This document shows, one piece after another, positions 47,300-56,372 of a stretch of DNA of 64,000 bases. The stretch comes from Marinobacterium nitratireducens. Its GTDB lineage: Bacteria > Pseudomonadota > Gammaproteobacteria > Pseudomonadales > Balneatricaceae. Made by a program: the position numbers and the translations under genes. The stretch is taken from NCBI RefSeq assembly GCF_014645375.1, contig NZ_BMLT01000001.1, positions 1 to 64,000 on the forward strand, given 5' to 3'. The notes below the pieces were generated by a model. The model was not told the DNA's origin. It was given only the letters and a program-made list of their open reading frames with translations, and searched no databases. The number at the start of each line of letters is the position of its first letter. Position 1 is the first letter of the stretch.

Positions 47300-47479
47300 T
47301 GCGGTTTTCCTATAAAAATAACTATATAACAGTGGCTTAGGTGTTTTGTGTAGTGTCTTCAGGTACTGCTGTTGAGTGTCCGTAGCAGGCTGGAGAGGTG
47401 CTTTGCTCAGTATTGGTGCGGAATTTTGTACCGCAGAGGGGCGTCGCGGACCTGTTGCCGCGACGCCCGAGGGGGGAGA

Positions 47480-48925
47480 TCAGGCCGTTAAGGGCCGGGT
47501 GATGTGCTTGACCTCCAGGTAGGCCGAGAGCCCCCAGGGGCCGAGTTCACGGCCGATGCCGCTGCGCTTGAAACCGCCCCAGGAGGTTTCCGGGCAGACG
47601 ACCTGCAGGCTGTTGATCCAGATATGGCCTGCGCGCAGCTGCTCGGCCACGCGTTGCGAGCGGTTCGGGTCGCGGCTGATGATGCCGGCGGCCAGGCCGA
47701 AATCGCTGTCGTTGGCCTGCGCGATGGCGTCTGCTTCGCTTGCGAAGGTGCGCACGCAGAGCACCGGGCCAAATATCTCCTCGCGCCAGAGGGCCGAGTC
47801 GGTCGGCACGTCGATAAAGATCGTGGGCTCGACGAAATAACCGGTTTCGAACTGTTCTGCGCGCTGTCCGCCGGTCAGCAGCGTCAGGCCTTCGGTCCGA
47901 CCGCGCTCGATGTATCCCAGTACGGTGTCGAGCTGAGCGCGGCTGGTCAGCGGGCCCATCTGGACACCCGGCGTAAAGGCGTCGCCCAGTTTCAGCGATT
48001 CGGCGGCCGACTTCAGGCGCTCGATCAGCGCATCGGCGATCCTCTCGTGCACCAGCAGACGCGAGGTGGCCGAGCACATCTGGCCAGCATTGTAGAAGAT
48101 GCCGCCAAGGATCCAGTCGCAGGCCTGATCGAGATCGGCATCCTCGAACACCAGCATCGGCGATTTGCCGCCGAGCTCCAGGCTCAAGCCCTTGACCTGT
48201 TTTGCCGCGCTCTGCATCACGATCTCGCCCACGCGGTTGCTGCCGGTGAAGGAGATCTTGTCGATATCCGGGTGCCCGGTGAGCGCACTCCCGACCTCCT
48301 GGCCGGTGCCGCAGACGATGTTCAGCACGCCGGCGGGCAGGCCGACTTTCTGCGCGATGTTGCCGAGTTCGAGTTCGATCAGCGGGGTGACCTCGGAAGG
48401 CTTCAGCACCGCGGTGCAGCCGGCGGCGAGCGCGGGCGCCACCTTCCAGGCGGTGGTGACGAAGGGGAAGTTCCAGGGCACGATCAGGCCGACCACGCCG
48501 GCGGGCTCCAGGCGCGTGCGGGCGCTGAAGCCGGGCATCCCCAGGGCGACGTCGGCGTTCTGGCGGCCGTCGAGCTGCTCGGCCAGCCCCGCGTAGTAGT
48601 CCCAGGTCGCAACGGCGTCGGCGATATCGAGCTGCGCCTCGGCCAGCGGCTTGCCGTTGTTGCGCGATGAAAGTGCGGCGAGTTCGGCGGCGCGGGCTTC
48701 TATTTCCCGGGCGATGGCCCGCAGGTACTGTGCCCGTTCCGCGCCCGAGGTCCTGCCCCAGCCGGCGAAGGCTGCTTTCGCGGCCTGGACGGCGTGATCG
48801 ACGTCTTCGGCGGTGCAGGCGACGACGTTGGCAAGGGTTTCCTCGGTGGAGGGGTTGATGACCTGAAGACGCTGCTCGGAGCCGGAATCGACCCAGGCGC
48901 CCCCGATAAAGGCTTTGCTGTACAT
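47480..48925 (-). CDS. aldehyde dehydrogenase, probably 4-guanidinobutyraldehyde dehydrogenase
   Basis: A 481-residue ALDH with nucleophile C284 (YNAGQMCSATSR), base E250 (LSLELGGKSP), and FTGSNRVGEIV coenzyme site. The C-terminus WGGFKRSGIGRELGPWGLSA resembles betaine- and aminoaldehyde dehydrogenases (ALDH9/10), which accept basic aldehydes. It follows aruI by 84 bp on the same strand, so the expected substrate is the 4-guanidinobutyraldehyde made by AruI, giving the 4-guanidinobutyrate used by GbuA. The start at 48925 has GGAG nine bases upstream. Betaine aldehyde dehydrogenase is the alternative from sequence alone. Confidence 0.82.
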   Translation of the reverse strand: MYSKAFIGGAWVDSGSEQRLQVINPSTEETLANVVACTAEDVDHAVQAAKAAFAGWGRTSGAERAQYLRAIAREIEARAAELAALSSRNNGKPLAEAQLDIADAVATWDYYAGLAEQLDGRQNADVALGMPGFSARTRLEPAGVVGLIVPWNFPFVTTAWKVAPALAAGCTAVLKPSEVTPLIELELGNIAQKVGLPAGVLNIVCGTGQEVGSALTGHPDIDKISFTGSNRVGEIVMQSAAKQVKGLSLELGGKSPMLVFEDADLDQACDWILGGIFYNAGQMCSATSRLLVHERIADALIERLKSAAESLKLGDAFTPGVQMGPLTSRAQLDTVLGYIERGRTEGLTLLTGGQRAEQFETGYFVEPTIFIDVPTDSALWREEIFGPVLCVRTFASEADAIAQANDSDFGLAAGIISRDPNRSQRVAEQLRAGHIWINSLQVVCPETSWGGFKRSGIGRELGPWGLSAYLEVKHITRPLTA

Positions 48926-49009
48926 CCAGTCTGTCTCCTGACAGTCATGGGACGGGCTGTTGAATGCCAATCCAAGTGACGCTCAGCAGCGGGTCCCATG
49001 ACCGTGCTT

Positions 49010-50629
49010 TCAAGTGTTGAGTGCGAGCGCGGCGATAAAATCGGCGTCTTCGCGAATCTCGATCAGCGTCGGTCGGTCGGCTGCGGCTGCCGCTTGAAGT
49101 TGTTCACTGAGCTGCTCCAGGCTGCGCGCCGCAACGGCGTTGCAGCCGAACCCCCGCGCGATGGTGGCGAAGTCCGGCGTATAGATATCGACGCCGATGG
49201 CCGGGATATCGCGATTGACCATGTAGCGCTTGATCTCGCCGTAGCCGCTGTTGTTCCACAGCAGCACGATGATAGGCGCGCCGGCCTCGACCGCCGAGGC
49301 CAGTTCCGGCAGCGTGAACTGGATGCCGCCGTCGCCGATCAGGGCGACCACCGGGCGTTCCGGGCGGGCGAGCTTGGCACCGATCGCGGCGGGCAGGCCG
49401 TAACCGAGCGTGCCGTAGCCGGTGGATGAGTTGAACCAGGTGCGCGGCTCCGCGGCTTCGAAGAGGTGGTTGCCGGAGTAAACCGGCTGGGTGGAATCGC
49501 CGGCGATAATGACACCGGGCAGCGCCTGTTGAACCGTTTTCAGTACCTGCTGCTGGGCCAGGAAGGCCTGCGGCCAGTCGCGATTGAGCTGCTCGAGTAC
49601 CGCGGCCGTACGCTCTGAGCCCCTGCGTTCCAGGGTGCCATCGCCGAGGGCGTTCAGCAGCGCGGTGATCGACTCGCCGGCGTCGCCGAGGATGGCGAGA
49701 TCGGCGGTGAAGTTGCGGCTCAGCTGTTCGGCGTCGATATCGATACGGATCAGCTTGCCGGGAATGTCGAAACCGCCGTCGAATACCACGTCGTAATCGG
49801 TTTCGCCAAGCTCGGTGCCGATCGCCAGTACCAGGTCGGCGTCGCGCACCAGTGCGCGTACCGGCTCGAGCGACTGGTTGCTGCCGAGCGACAGCGGATG
49901 CCCCGGTGGCAGCACGCCCTTGGCGTTGATGGTCAGCAGGGTCGGGGCGTCGAGCGCTTCGGCCAGGCGCTGTGCGGCCCCGGCGGCATCGGCGCAGCCG
50001 CCGCCGAGCAGCAGCACCGGCTTTTCGGCGCCCCGCAGCAGCCGTGCCGCGCGGTCGATTGCGCCCGCCGCCGGCGCGGGCCGGCTCGGCAACGCGGCGA
50101 TGCGGCGACTGAGGTGATCGGCCGGTGCGGTGATGACGTCGAGCGGAATCTCGATATGCACCGGGCGCGGCCGGGCGCCCGAGAAGATCGCGAAGGCGCG
50201 CGCCAGCACCGCCGGCAGTTCGTCCGGGCGCATCAGGGTATGGCTGAAGGCGCTGACACCGGACATCAGCTCACGCTGGCCGGGCAGTTCATGCAGGCGA
50301 CCGCCGCCGAGTCCCAGCTCGTGGCGGTGGTTGACGCTGGAAATCACCAGCATCGGCACCGAGTCGGCGTACGCCTGCGCCATGGCGGTGGCGATGTTGG
50401 TCATGCCGGGGCCGGTGATGATGAAGCAGACCCCGGGCTTGCCGGTGACGCGGGCGTGGCCGTCGGCCATGAATCCGGCACCCTGTTCGTGGCGCGGCGT
50501 AACGTGGCGGATGCCGGTGTTCGGCAGGCCGCGATAGAGTTCGACGGTATGCACGCCCGGAATGCCGAAAACGGTATCGACGCCGTAGGCCTCGAGCAGC
50601 TCGACCAGTACCTCTCCACAGGTTTTCAT
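49010..50629 (-). CDS. aruI: 2-ketoarginine (5-guanidino-2-oxopentanoate) decarboxylase
   Basis: A 539-residue thiamine-diphosphate enzyme similar to AruI of Pseudomonas. The TPP-activating glutamate is in PRHEQGAGFMADGHARVTGK; the Mg/TPP motif starts LIGDGGIQFTLPELASAVEA and ends NNSGYGEIKRYM. It decarboxylates 2-ketoarginine to 4-guanidinobutyraldehyde in the arginine transaminase route. The ATG at 50629 follows GGAGAG and is preferred over a TTG four codons upstream. An acetolactate synthase label would be the common misannotation; neighbours gbuA and the aldehyde dehydrogenase support AruI. The transaminase AruH is not in the window. Confidence 0.88.
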   Translation of the reverse strand: MKTCGEVLVELLEAYGVDTVFGIPGVHTVELYRGLPNTGIRHVTPRHEQGAGFMADGHARVTGKPGVCFIITGPGMTNIATAMAQAYADSVPMLVISSVNHRHELGLGGGRLHELPGQRELMSGVSAFSHTLMRPDELPAVLARAFAIFSGARPRPVHIEIPLDVITAPADHLSRRIAALPSRPAPAAGAIDRAARLLRGAEKPVLLLGGGCADAAGAAQRLAEALDAPTLLTINAKGVLPPGHPLSLGSNQSLEPVRALVRDADLVLAIGTELGETDYDVVFDGGFDIPGKLIRIDIDAEQLSRNFTADLAILGDAGESITALLNALGDGTLERRGSERTAAVLEQLNRDWPQAFLAQQQVLKTVQQALPGVIIAGDSTQPVYSGNHLFEAAEPRTWFNSSTGYGTLGYGLPAAIGAKLARPERPVVALIGDGGIQFTLPELASAVEAGAPIIVLLWNNSGYGEIKRYMVNRDIPAIGVDIYTPDFATIARGFGCNAVAARSLEQLSEQLQAAAAADRPTLIEIREDADFIAALALNT

Positions 50630-50751
50630 CGATCTCTCCAATTAGATGTATCAACGCGGAACGGTGCCGGTGGGTGAAACGAACCGCACCACCACCGCAC
50701 CACTTATCGTCAGGCGGCCCTGTTGGTCAGAGCCGCAGGGGGGCTTACCGA

Positions 50752-52161
50752 TCAGAACACCAGGGTGTGGGCGATCAGCGCGATGATCGGCAGGGTGATC
50801 AGGGTGCGCAAAATGAAGATCGCGAACAGCTCAAGCAGGTTCAGCGGGATCTTGGACTTGAGCAGCAACACGCCCACTTCCGACATGTAGATCAGCTGGG
50901 TCAGGGAGACGCAGGCGACGACGAAACGGGTCAGTTCGCTTTCGATGCCCTTGCCCAGGACCGCGGGCAGGAACATATCGGCGAAACCTACCAGCATGGT
51001 GGGCGCGGCGGCGTGCGCTTCCGGCAGCTGCAGCAGCTCGAGTAGCGGAATGAACGGATAGGACAGCCAGGTGAAGATCGGGGTGTATTCGGTCAACGCC
51101 AGCGAGACGGTGCCGATCGCCATCACCAGCGGCAGCAGGCCGAACCAGATGTCGGTAACGTTCATCAGGCAGGTTTTGCCCAGTGCGCCCGGGCTCGGCG
51201 CGGTGGCGGCGCGGCGCACGGCCTGTTCCAGTCCCCAGGAGAACAGCGAATGGCCGTTCGGCAGTTCTTCCTTGATCTGCTTGCCGGCGGATTCGTTGTA
51301 CTCGTCCTTCTTCCAGCACAGCGGCGGCAGGCGCGGCGTGATGATGGCGGCGACCAGGCCGGCAACGACCACGGTCAGGTAGAAGGGCACGAACAGGTGG
51401 TCCAGGCCGATAAAGCTGGAGATCAGCAGGCTGAAGGCGATCGAGGCGATGGAGAAGTTGGTGGCGATGACCGCGGCTTCGCGCTTGGAGTAGAAGCCCT
51501 GCTCATACTGCTGGGTGGTGATGAGCACCCCGACGGTGCCGGAGCCAAGCCAGGAGGCGACGGCGTCGATGGACGAGCGGCCCGGCAGCCTGAATATCTT
51601 GCGGAAGACGTTTCGTACCAGGGTGCCGATGAACTCCATGAAGCCGAAGTCGACCAGGAAGGGCAGCAGGATGGCGGCGAAGAAAAAGAAGGTGATCAGG
51701 ACCGGGGTCAGGTCGAGCAGCATGACGCCGCCGGTATTGCGGTTCCAGACCCATTCCGGGCCGACCTGAAACATTGTCATGGCGGCGAAGGCTGCGCCGA
51801 CGACCCGGAGCCACAGCCAGATACCCTTCGGCGTGAAGATCTCGACCAGGGTACTGTCCCTTTGAGTCCAGCGGGGCTTGAGTAGCGCCGCGTACAGCGA
51901 TACCAGCGCCGAAATCACCAGCAGGGAGGTGGCGAAGGCCGGCAGGTAGTCCTTGGCCGCTTCCTTGAGCATATCGGCGAGCACGCCCATGCCGATGGTG
52001 ACCTTGCCGTCGACGACGATGGGGGTCAGGAAGAAAAGAATGCCGATCAGCGACGGTATGATGAACTTCAGGTACGCGGTCAGGCTGTGCTTCGGATGGG
52101 GGTCATCGCGGTCGGTGAGCAGCAGGCTGCCGGCTTCTTGTTGGTCCAGATGTTGGTTCAT
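50752..52161 (-). CDS. YjiH-family permease within the arginine transaminase operon
   Basis: A 469-residue membrane protein with about ten hydrophobic segments and two gate-like blocks, DAVASWLGSGTVGVLITTQQ near residue 205 and VGFADMFLPAVLGKGIESEL near 400. It belongs to the YjiH family, poorly characterised and distantly related to nucleoside transporters. The ATG at 52161 (after GAAGGG) is preferred over a TTG two codons earlier. It lies between gbuA and aruI on the same strand, so arginine, 2-ketoarginine or 4-guanidinobutyrate is a likely cargo; this is inferred from context only. Confidence 0.82.
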   Translation of the reverse strand: MNQHLDQQEAGSLLLTDRDDPHPKHSLTAYLKFIIPSLIGILFFLTPIVVDGKVTIGMGVLADMLKEAAKDYLPAFATSLLVISALVSLYAALLKPRWTQRDSTLVEIFTPKGIWLWLRVVGAAFAAMTMFQVGPEWVWNRNTGGVMLLDLTPVLITFFFFAAILLPFLVDFGFMEFIGTLVRNVFRKIFRLPGRSSIDAVASWLGSGTVGVLITTQQYEQGFYSKREAAVIATNFSIASIAFSLLISSFIGLDHLFVPFYLTVVVAGLVAAIITPRLPPLCWKKDEYNESAGKQIKEELPNGHSLFSWGLEQAVRRAATAPSPGALGKTCLMNVTDIWFGLLPLVMAIGTVSLALTEYTPIFTWLSYPFIPLLELLQLPEAHAAAPTMLVGFADMFLPAVLGKGIESELTRFVVACVSLTQLIYMSEVGVLLLKSKIPLNLLELFAIFILRTLITLPIIALIAHTLVF

Positions 52162-52237
52162 TCGCAAGCCCTTCGGGGTCTAATTATAGGTTGGTGAGCG
52201 AAAGTGAGGGCCTCGGACACGGCCGGGGCCCGGATTC

Positions 52238-53194
52238 TCAGCGGTCGTACTTCACGCCCGGCAGTACGCAGAGCATCTCGAACAGCAGGTTCGCGCCCAG
52301 CAGCGCGGTGTTGCCGGTGGTGTCGTACGGCGGCGAGACCTCGACCAGGTCGCCGCCGACGATGTCGAGGCCCTTGCAGCCGCGCACGATTTCCAGGCCC
52401 TGGGGCGCGGTCAGGCCGGCGATCTCGGCGGTGCCGGTGCCCGGCGCGTAGGCCGGATCGAGGCCGTCGATATCGAAGCTGATGTAGACGGGGCCGCCGG
52501 CGACCTTGGCGCGGACTTCCTCCATCAGCGGCGTCAGGGACCTGTGCCAGCACTCTTCCGCCGGCACCACGCGGAAGCCCTGGTCCCGCGACCAGTCGAA
52601 TTCGTCGGCGCTGTAGCCGGTGCCGCGCAGTCCGATCTGCACCACGCGTTCGCAATCCAGCAGGCCTTCTTCGACGGCGCGACGGAAGGGGGTGCCGTGG
52701 GCGATCTTCTCGCCGAACATATGGTCGTTGATGTCGGCGTGGGCATCGACGTGGATCAGTCCGACCGGACCGTACTTCTTTTTCAGCGCGCGCAGGATCG
52801 GCAGCACGATGGTGTGGTCGCCGCCGAGGGTCAGCGGCTTGCAGTCGTGTTCGAGCACTTCATCGTAGAAGGCTTCGATAATGTCCATGCTCTTGAGCAG
52901 GTTGAAGGTGTTGATCGGCACATCGCCGATGTCGGCGACCTGCAGGCTCTCGAAGGGCGCCGCGAAGGTGGCGACGTTGTACGGGCGCAGCATGCGCGAC
53001 TCGTCGCGGATCTGGCGCGGGGCCAGGCGCGAGCCCGGGCGGTTGGAGGTGCCGATGTCGAGGGGCACGCCGATAAAGGCCGCATCGAGGCCCGCCGCGG
53101 TGTTCTGGGTCGGCAGGCGCATCATGGTGGCCGGACCGCCGAAGCGCGGCATCTCGTTACCGCCCAGGGGCTGGTTGAAGCGACGTTCTGACAT
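52238..53194 (-). CDS. gbuA: guanidinobutyrase (ureohydrolase family)
   Basis: A 318-residue ureohydrolase that hydrolyses 4-guanidinobutyrate to 4-aminobutyrate and urea. The two-manganese site is visible: H127 in TLGGDHTIVLP, D150-x-H152-x-D154 in IHVDAHADINDH, and DIDGLDP in SFDIDGLDPAYAPG. Agmatinase is very similar; aruI and an aldehyde dehydrogenase in the same operon favour guanidinobutyrase. ATG at 53192-53194 follows AAGGA. It is first in the unit gbuA-yjiH-aruI-aldehyde dehydrogenase, under a sigma-54 promoter. Confidence 0.88.
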   Translation of the reverse strand: MSERRFNQPLGGNEMPRFGGPATMMRLPTQNTAAGLDAAFIGVPLDIGTSNRPGSRLAPRQIRDESRMLRPYNVATFAAPFESLQVADIGDVPINTFNLLKSMDIIEAFYDEVLEHDCKPLTLGGDHTIVLPILRALKKKYGPVGLIHVDAHADINDHMFGEKIAHGTPFRRAVEEGLLDCERVVQIGLRGTGYSADEFDWSRDQGFRVVPAEECWHRSLTPLMEEVRAKVAGGPVYISFDIDGLDPAYAPGTGTAEIAGLTAPQGLEIVRGCKGLDIVGGDLVEVSPPYDTTGNTALLGANLLFEMLCVLPGVKYDR

Positions 53195-53242
53195 GGTATT
53201 TCCTTCTCGCTGGGTATTCTGGTTTTTCGTTACATATGTCTA

Positions 53243-53259
53243 AGCGAGTATCGTGCCAG
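53243..53259 (-). promoter_or_regulatory. sigma-54 promoter of the gbuA operon
   Basis: On the minus strand CTGGCACGATACTCGCT matches the consensus YTGGCACGrNNNTTGCW except for one base (TCGC for TTGC). The GG and GC dinucleotides are ten bases apart, as required. It lies 49 bases before the gbuA start codon, and a sigma-54 activator gene is divergent from it. Confidence 0.85.
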
Positions 53260-53318
53260 TTTTATAATTATCTGAATTTAAACAAAAAATCAGGCTGATC
53301 GACGCCAATGATCCAACT

Positions 53319-53371
53319 TTGAATTGAAAGATTTAATTCAATTGTGAATAATAATTCCAAGTTGAATTGGA
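53319..53371. promoter_or_regulatory. candidate activator binding sites (UAS) upstream of the sigma-54 promoter
   Basis: TTGAATT and AATTCAA (53319-53325, 53335-53341) form an inverted repeat with a 9-bp spacer. Downstream at about 53358-53371 lies CCAAGTTGAATTGG, a second dyad with shared core words. They are 60-130 bp upstream of the promoter, a usual place for enhancer sites, and directly before the activator's own start. Confidence 0.55.
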
Positions 53372-53379
53372 GTTTGGCG

Positions 53380-54765
53380 ATGACGCAGTCCTACACCGAG
53401 CGTGAACTTGAAATGGTACTCGAGAAGTCGCGCGACAATATCATGATCACCGACGGCGAGGGCGTGATTCTGCGTGCCGGCAGCAACTGTGCCCGTATCT
53501 ACGGTCGCGAAATCTCGCAGCTGCTCGGTGTCTCGGCACAGCAGCTCGAGCGCGAGGGGCTGTTGAGGCCGTCGGTGACGGTGCAGGTGCTGAAGCGGCG
53601 CGAGCCGGTCCAGGTGATGCAGTCGACCGATACCGGGCGCACGGTGATGGCCGAGGGGTTTCCGGTCTTCGACGAGAACGGCACGCTGATCAGGGTGGTG
53701 AGTTTCTCCCAGGATCTGACCGACCTGCACCTACTGCAGAAGGAATACGAGCTGCTGCAGCAGAAGCTGGCAAAGCGGCGTTATCCGGGGGACGCCGAGA
53801 CCGTGCGGGTGGATGCGCTGGGCTTTCGCAGTCCCCAGGTGCGCGAGCTCTACGAGTTGCTGCAGCGTATCGCGCCCACGGACGCCAGCCTGCTGCTGCT
53901 GGGGGAATCGGGTGTCGGCAAGACCGCCTTTGCGCAGCTCACGCACCGGCTCAGCCCGCGCCGGGACGGCCCGTTCATCGAGGTCAACTGCAGTGCCATT
54001 CCGGAAAACCTCTTCGAATCGGAGATGTTCGGCTACGCCCCGGGCTCCTTCACCGGTGCGGCACGTCAGGGCAAGCCGGGGCTGATCGAGCAGGCGCAGG
54101 GCGGCACTCTGTTTCTCGACGAGGTGGGCGACCTGCCGCTGCCGATGCAGGTCAAGCTGCTCAAGGTACTGCAGGACGGCAAGGTGACCCGGCTTGGCAG
54201 CACCGAGCCGCGGGCGATCGACTTTCGCCTGATCAGCGCCACCAATCATGCCCTTGACGAGCAGGTGGCGGCGGGCTCCTTTCGTCTCGATCTTTTCTAT
54301 CGTCTCAACGTGGTGCCGATGACGATTCCGGCGCTGCGCGAGCGTCCCGAGGACATTCCCGTGCTGCTCGAGATCGTGCTGGCGCGCCTCAACGAGCGCT
54401 ACGGGCAGAGCAAGGTGCTGGACAGCCAGGCGCTGCACCAGCTGGTGCAGTACGACTGGCCCGGCAACGTGCGGGAGCTGGAAAACGTGCTCGAACGCTT
54501 TTACGTCGCCAGCCCCGACCAGCTGATCCGCTGCGAAATGGGCAGCGCGACGCCGGCTGCGGTGGCGGCTCCGGTCGAGGTGGCGCCGCAGGCGCTGCAG
54601 GGGCGAAGCCTGACCGAGGCGCTGGATGCCTACGAAAGGAAGCTGCTGGAGGAGGCGCTCGGGGGCTGTCGCAGCACTTACGAGCTGGCCGAACGGCTGG
54701 GGCTCAGTCAGCCGACGGTTTTCCGGCGGCTGCGCAAGCACGGACTGTCCATCGGCGGTGCCTGA
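53380..54765 (+). CDS. sigma-54-dependent activator with PAS sensor (TyrR/RocR-like)
   Basis: A 461-residue activator. The PAS domain is about 5-120 (SRDNIMITDGEGVILRAGSN). The AAA+ domain has Walker A GESGVGKT at 175-182, the sigma-54 loop GSFTGA at 222-227 (usual GAFTGA, with Ala to Ser), Walker B LFLDEVGD at 244-251, and WPGNVREL at 360-367. The C-terminal HTH is about 430-452 (STYELAERLGLSQPTVFRRL). The ATG at 53380 follows GGAG and is preferred over GTG/ATG codons further upstream. Divergent from gbuA with a sigma-54 promoter between, so it probably activates the gbuA operon in response to arginine or a guanidino compound. Confidence 0.9.
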   Translation: MTQSYTERELEMVLEKSRDNIMITDGEGVILRAGSNCARIYGREISQLLGVSAQQLEREGLLRPSVTVQVLKRREPVQVMQSTDTGRTVMAEGFPVFDENGTLIRVVSFSQDLTDLHLLQKEYELLQQKLAKRRYPGDAETVRVDALGFRSPQVRELYELLQRIAPTDASLLLLGESGVGKTAFAQLTHRLSPRRDGPFIEVNCSAIPENLFESEMFGYAPGSFTGAARQGKPGLIEQAQGGTLFLDEVGDLPLPMQVKLLKVLQDGKVTRLGSTEPRAIDFRLISATNHALDEQVAAGSFRLDLFYRLNVVPMTIPALRERPEDIPVLLEIVLARLNERYGQSKVLDSQALHQLVQYDWPGNVRELENVLERFYVASPDQLIRCEMGSATPAAVAAPVEVAPQALQGRSLTEALDAYERKLLEEALGGCRSTYELAERLGLSQPTVFRRLRKHGLSIGGA

Positions 54766-54887
54766 GGCCGGCTCAGGCAGAGTATTAACAGTCTATTGTC
54801 AGGACCCTGGTGCGCAACCGATCAATGCGTATGGGGTTATGATCTGTAGTCATGACCCTGGGCGGCGGGGTGGTCGACTCGGTATCG

Positions 54888-55802
54888 TTAGGCCGGCGAC
54901 CAGCACAGCTGGTCGCGCCACTGGGGCACGTCGGCCGGTTCGGTGGTAGTGATTTCCCAGGCATCTTCGCGGGCCATCAGCTCGCGCAGCAGCAGGTTGT
55001 TGAGGCCGTGTCCGGGCTTGTGGCACTCAAGCTCGGCAAGCAGGTTGTAGCCGCACATGCGCAGGTCGCCGATGGCGTCCAGCACCTTGTGACGCACGAA
55101 CTCGTCCTGGTAGCGCAGCCCTTCCGGATTCAGCACCCGGTAGTCGTCCAGTACCACGGCGTTGTTGAAGCCGCCGCCAAGCGCCAGGCCCTGGCTGTGC
55201 AGGGCTTCTATGTCGCGCAGAAAGCCGAAGGTTCGGGCGCGGCTTATCTCGTCGGCAAAGCGCTGAGGGGTGAGGTCTATGTCGAGGGTCTGGCTGCCGG
55301 CGCGCAACGCCGGGTGGTCGAAGTCGATGCTGGCACGGATGCGAAAGCCATTGGCGGGCCGCAACACGGCATACTTGTCTTTCTGCCGCACGCAGACAGG
55401 CTTGGTGACACGCAGAAAGGATTTGGGTGCCGGCTGGGTCTTGAGCCCGACTTCGTTGAACAGAAACAGAAAGGGTGCGGCGCTGCCATCCATAATCGGC
55501 ATTTCCGGGCCCTCCACCTCGACCAGCAGATTATCGAGGCCCAGGCCGCTGATCGCGGCCATCAGGTGCTCGACGGTAGACAGGCGGGCTCCCCGTTCAT
55601 TGACCAGGCCGGTGTTGAGGGTGGTCTGGTGAACCGCCTCGGCGTTGAGGCTGAAGGACTGAGCCGGTGTCAGGTCGGTGCGCCGCAGGCGGATGCCGCT
55701 GCCGACGGGGGCCGGTGATACCTGTACACGGACCTTGCGGCCGCTGTGCAAGCCGATTCCCGAGATCTGGAAAGCCCTTTGCGTCGTGATCTGATGGAGC
55801 AT
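54888..55802 (-). CDS. lpxC: UDP-3-O-acyl-N-acetylglucosamine deacetylase
   Basis: A 304-residue LpxC, the zinc enzyme of the first committed step of lipid A synthesis. All key residues are present: E78-H79 in STVEHLMAAISGLG, H238 and D242 in HKVLDAIGDL, and H265 in HKPGHGLNN. The numbering equals that of E. coli. In most gammaproteobacteria lpxC sits after ftsZ in the division cluster. Here it is a single gene between unrelated catabolic genes, so it is either a second copy or a relocated one; the window cannot decide. Confidence 0.93.
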   Translation of the reverse strand: MLHQITTQRAFQISGIGLHSGRKVRVQVSPAPVGSGIRLRRTDLTPAQSFSLNAEAVHQTTLNTGLVNERGARLSTVEHLMAAISGLGLDNLLVEVEGPEMPIMDGSAAPFLFLFNEVGLKTQPAPKSFLRVTKPVCVRQKDKYAVLRPANGFRIRASIDFDHPALRAGSQTLDIDLTPQRFADEISRARTFGFLRDIEALHSQGLALGGGFNNAVVLDDYRVLNPEGLRYQDEFVRHKVLDAIGDLRMCGYNLLAELECHKPGHGLNNLLLRELMAREDAWEITTTEPADVPQWRDQLCWSPA

Positions 55803-55910
55803 CTGGGGTGCCTGTGTGGTCCTGTCGAATTCAACCGCAGCAGGCTACCGCCGAAGCATACCGCGCCGCCAATAAGGACTTTCAATGGTACCCATAGCAT
55901 AGCGAAGCTT

Positions 55911-56372
55911 TCAGCTCTCCATGGAATCGAGTTGCTTGTCGAGCTTTTCGAGAATGCGCATCAGGTCGCGGTATTCGCTGGTATCCAGCACCCGGATCAG
56001 CCTGCTTTCCCACTCCAGCGCCCGGGGAGCCAGTTCGTGATAGAGCCGGCAGCCGGCTTCCGACAGCGACAGGTAGGTCACGCGGTGGTCCTGTTCATCC
56101 TTTTCCTTGATCAGCAGCCCCTTGCCGTCCAGCAGCTTGACGCCGCGGGAAACCTTGGACTTGTCCATCATGGTGATTCTGCCGATATCCCGGGAGTTGA
56201 GGCGTTCGTCTTCGGCCAGGCGGGCCAGGATTCGCCACTCCGGGATGGTGACGCCAAAATGCTCGCTGACGTAAATCTTCGACAGGTTGTCGCTGATGCG
56301 CTTGGCGGTGTTGACCATCCGGTAGGGGATGAATTGTTGCAGAATAAGCGATTTGCTGGTCTGTTCGGGCAC
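55911..56372 (-). CDS. MarR-family repressor, probable regulator of homogentisate catabolism
   Basis: A 153-residue winged-helix regulator. It reads EQTSKSLILQQFIPYRMVNT at the start, then EWRILARLAEDERLNSRDIG, with the recognition region MMDKSKVSRGVKLLDGKGLL and the wing EKDEQDHRVTYLSL. GTG at 56370-56372 is chosen because AGAGGGGGG precedes it by eight bases; an ATG far upstream would add 44 unrelated residues. Two inverted repeats lie in the divergent promoter of the VOC gene, and a similar one lies before hmgA, 4.5 kb away. This suggests it represses the hmg genes; the ligand is not known. Confidence 0.85.
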   Translation of the reverse strand: MPEQTSKSLILQQFIPYRMVNTAKRISDNLSKIYVSEHFGVTIPEWRILARLAEDERLNSRDIGRITMMDKSKVSRGVKLLDGKGLLIKEKDEQDHRVTYLSLSEAGCRLYHELAPRALEWESRLIRVLDTSEYRDLMRILEKLDKQLDSMES

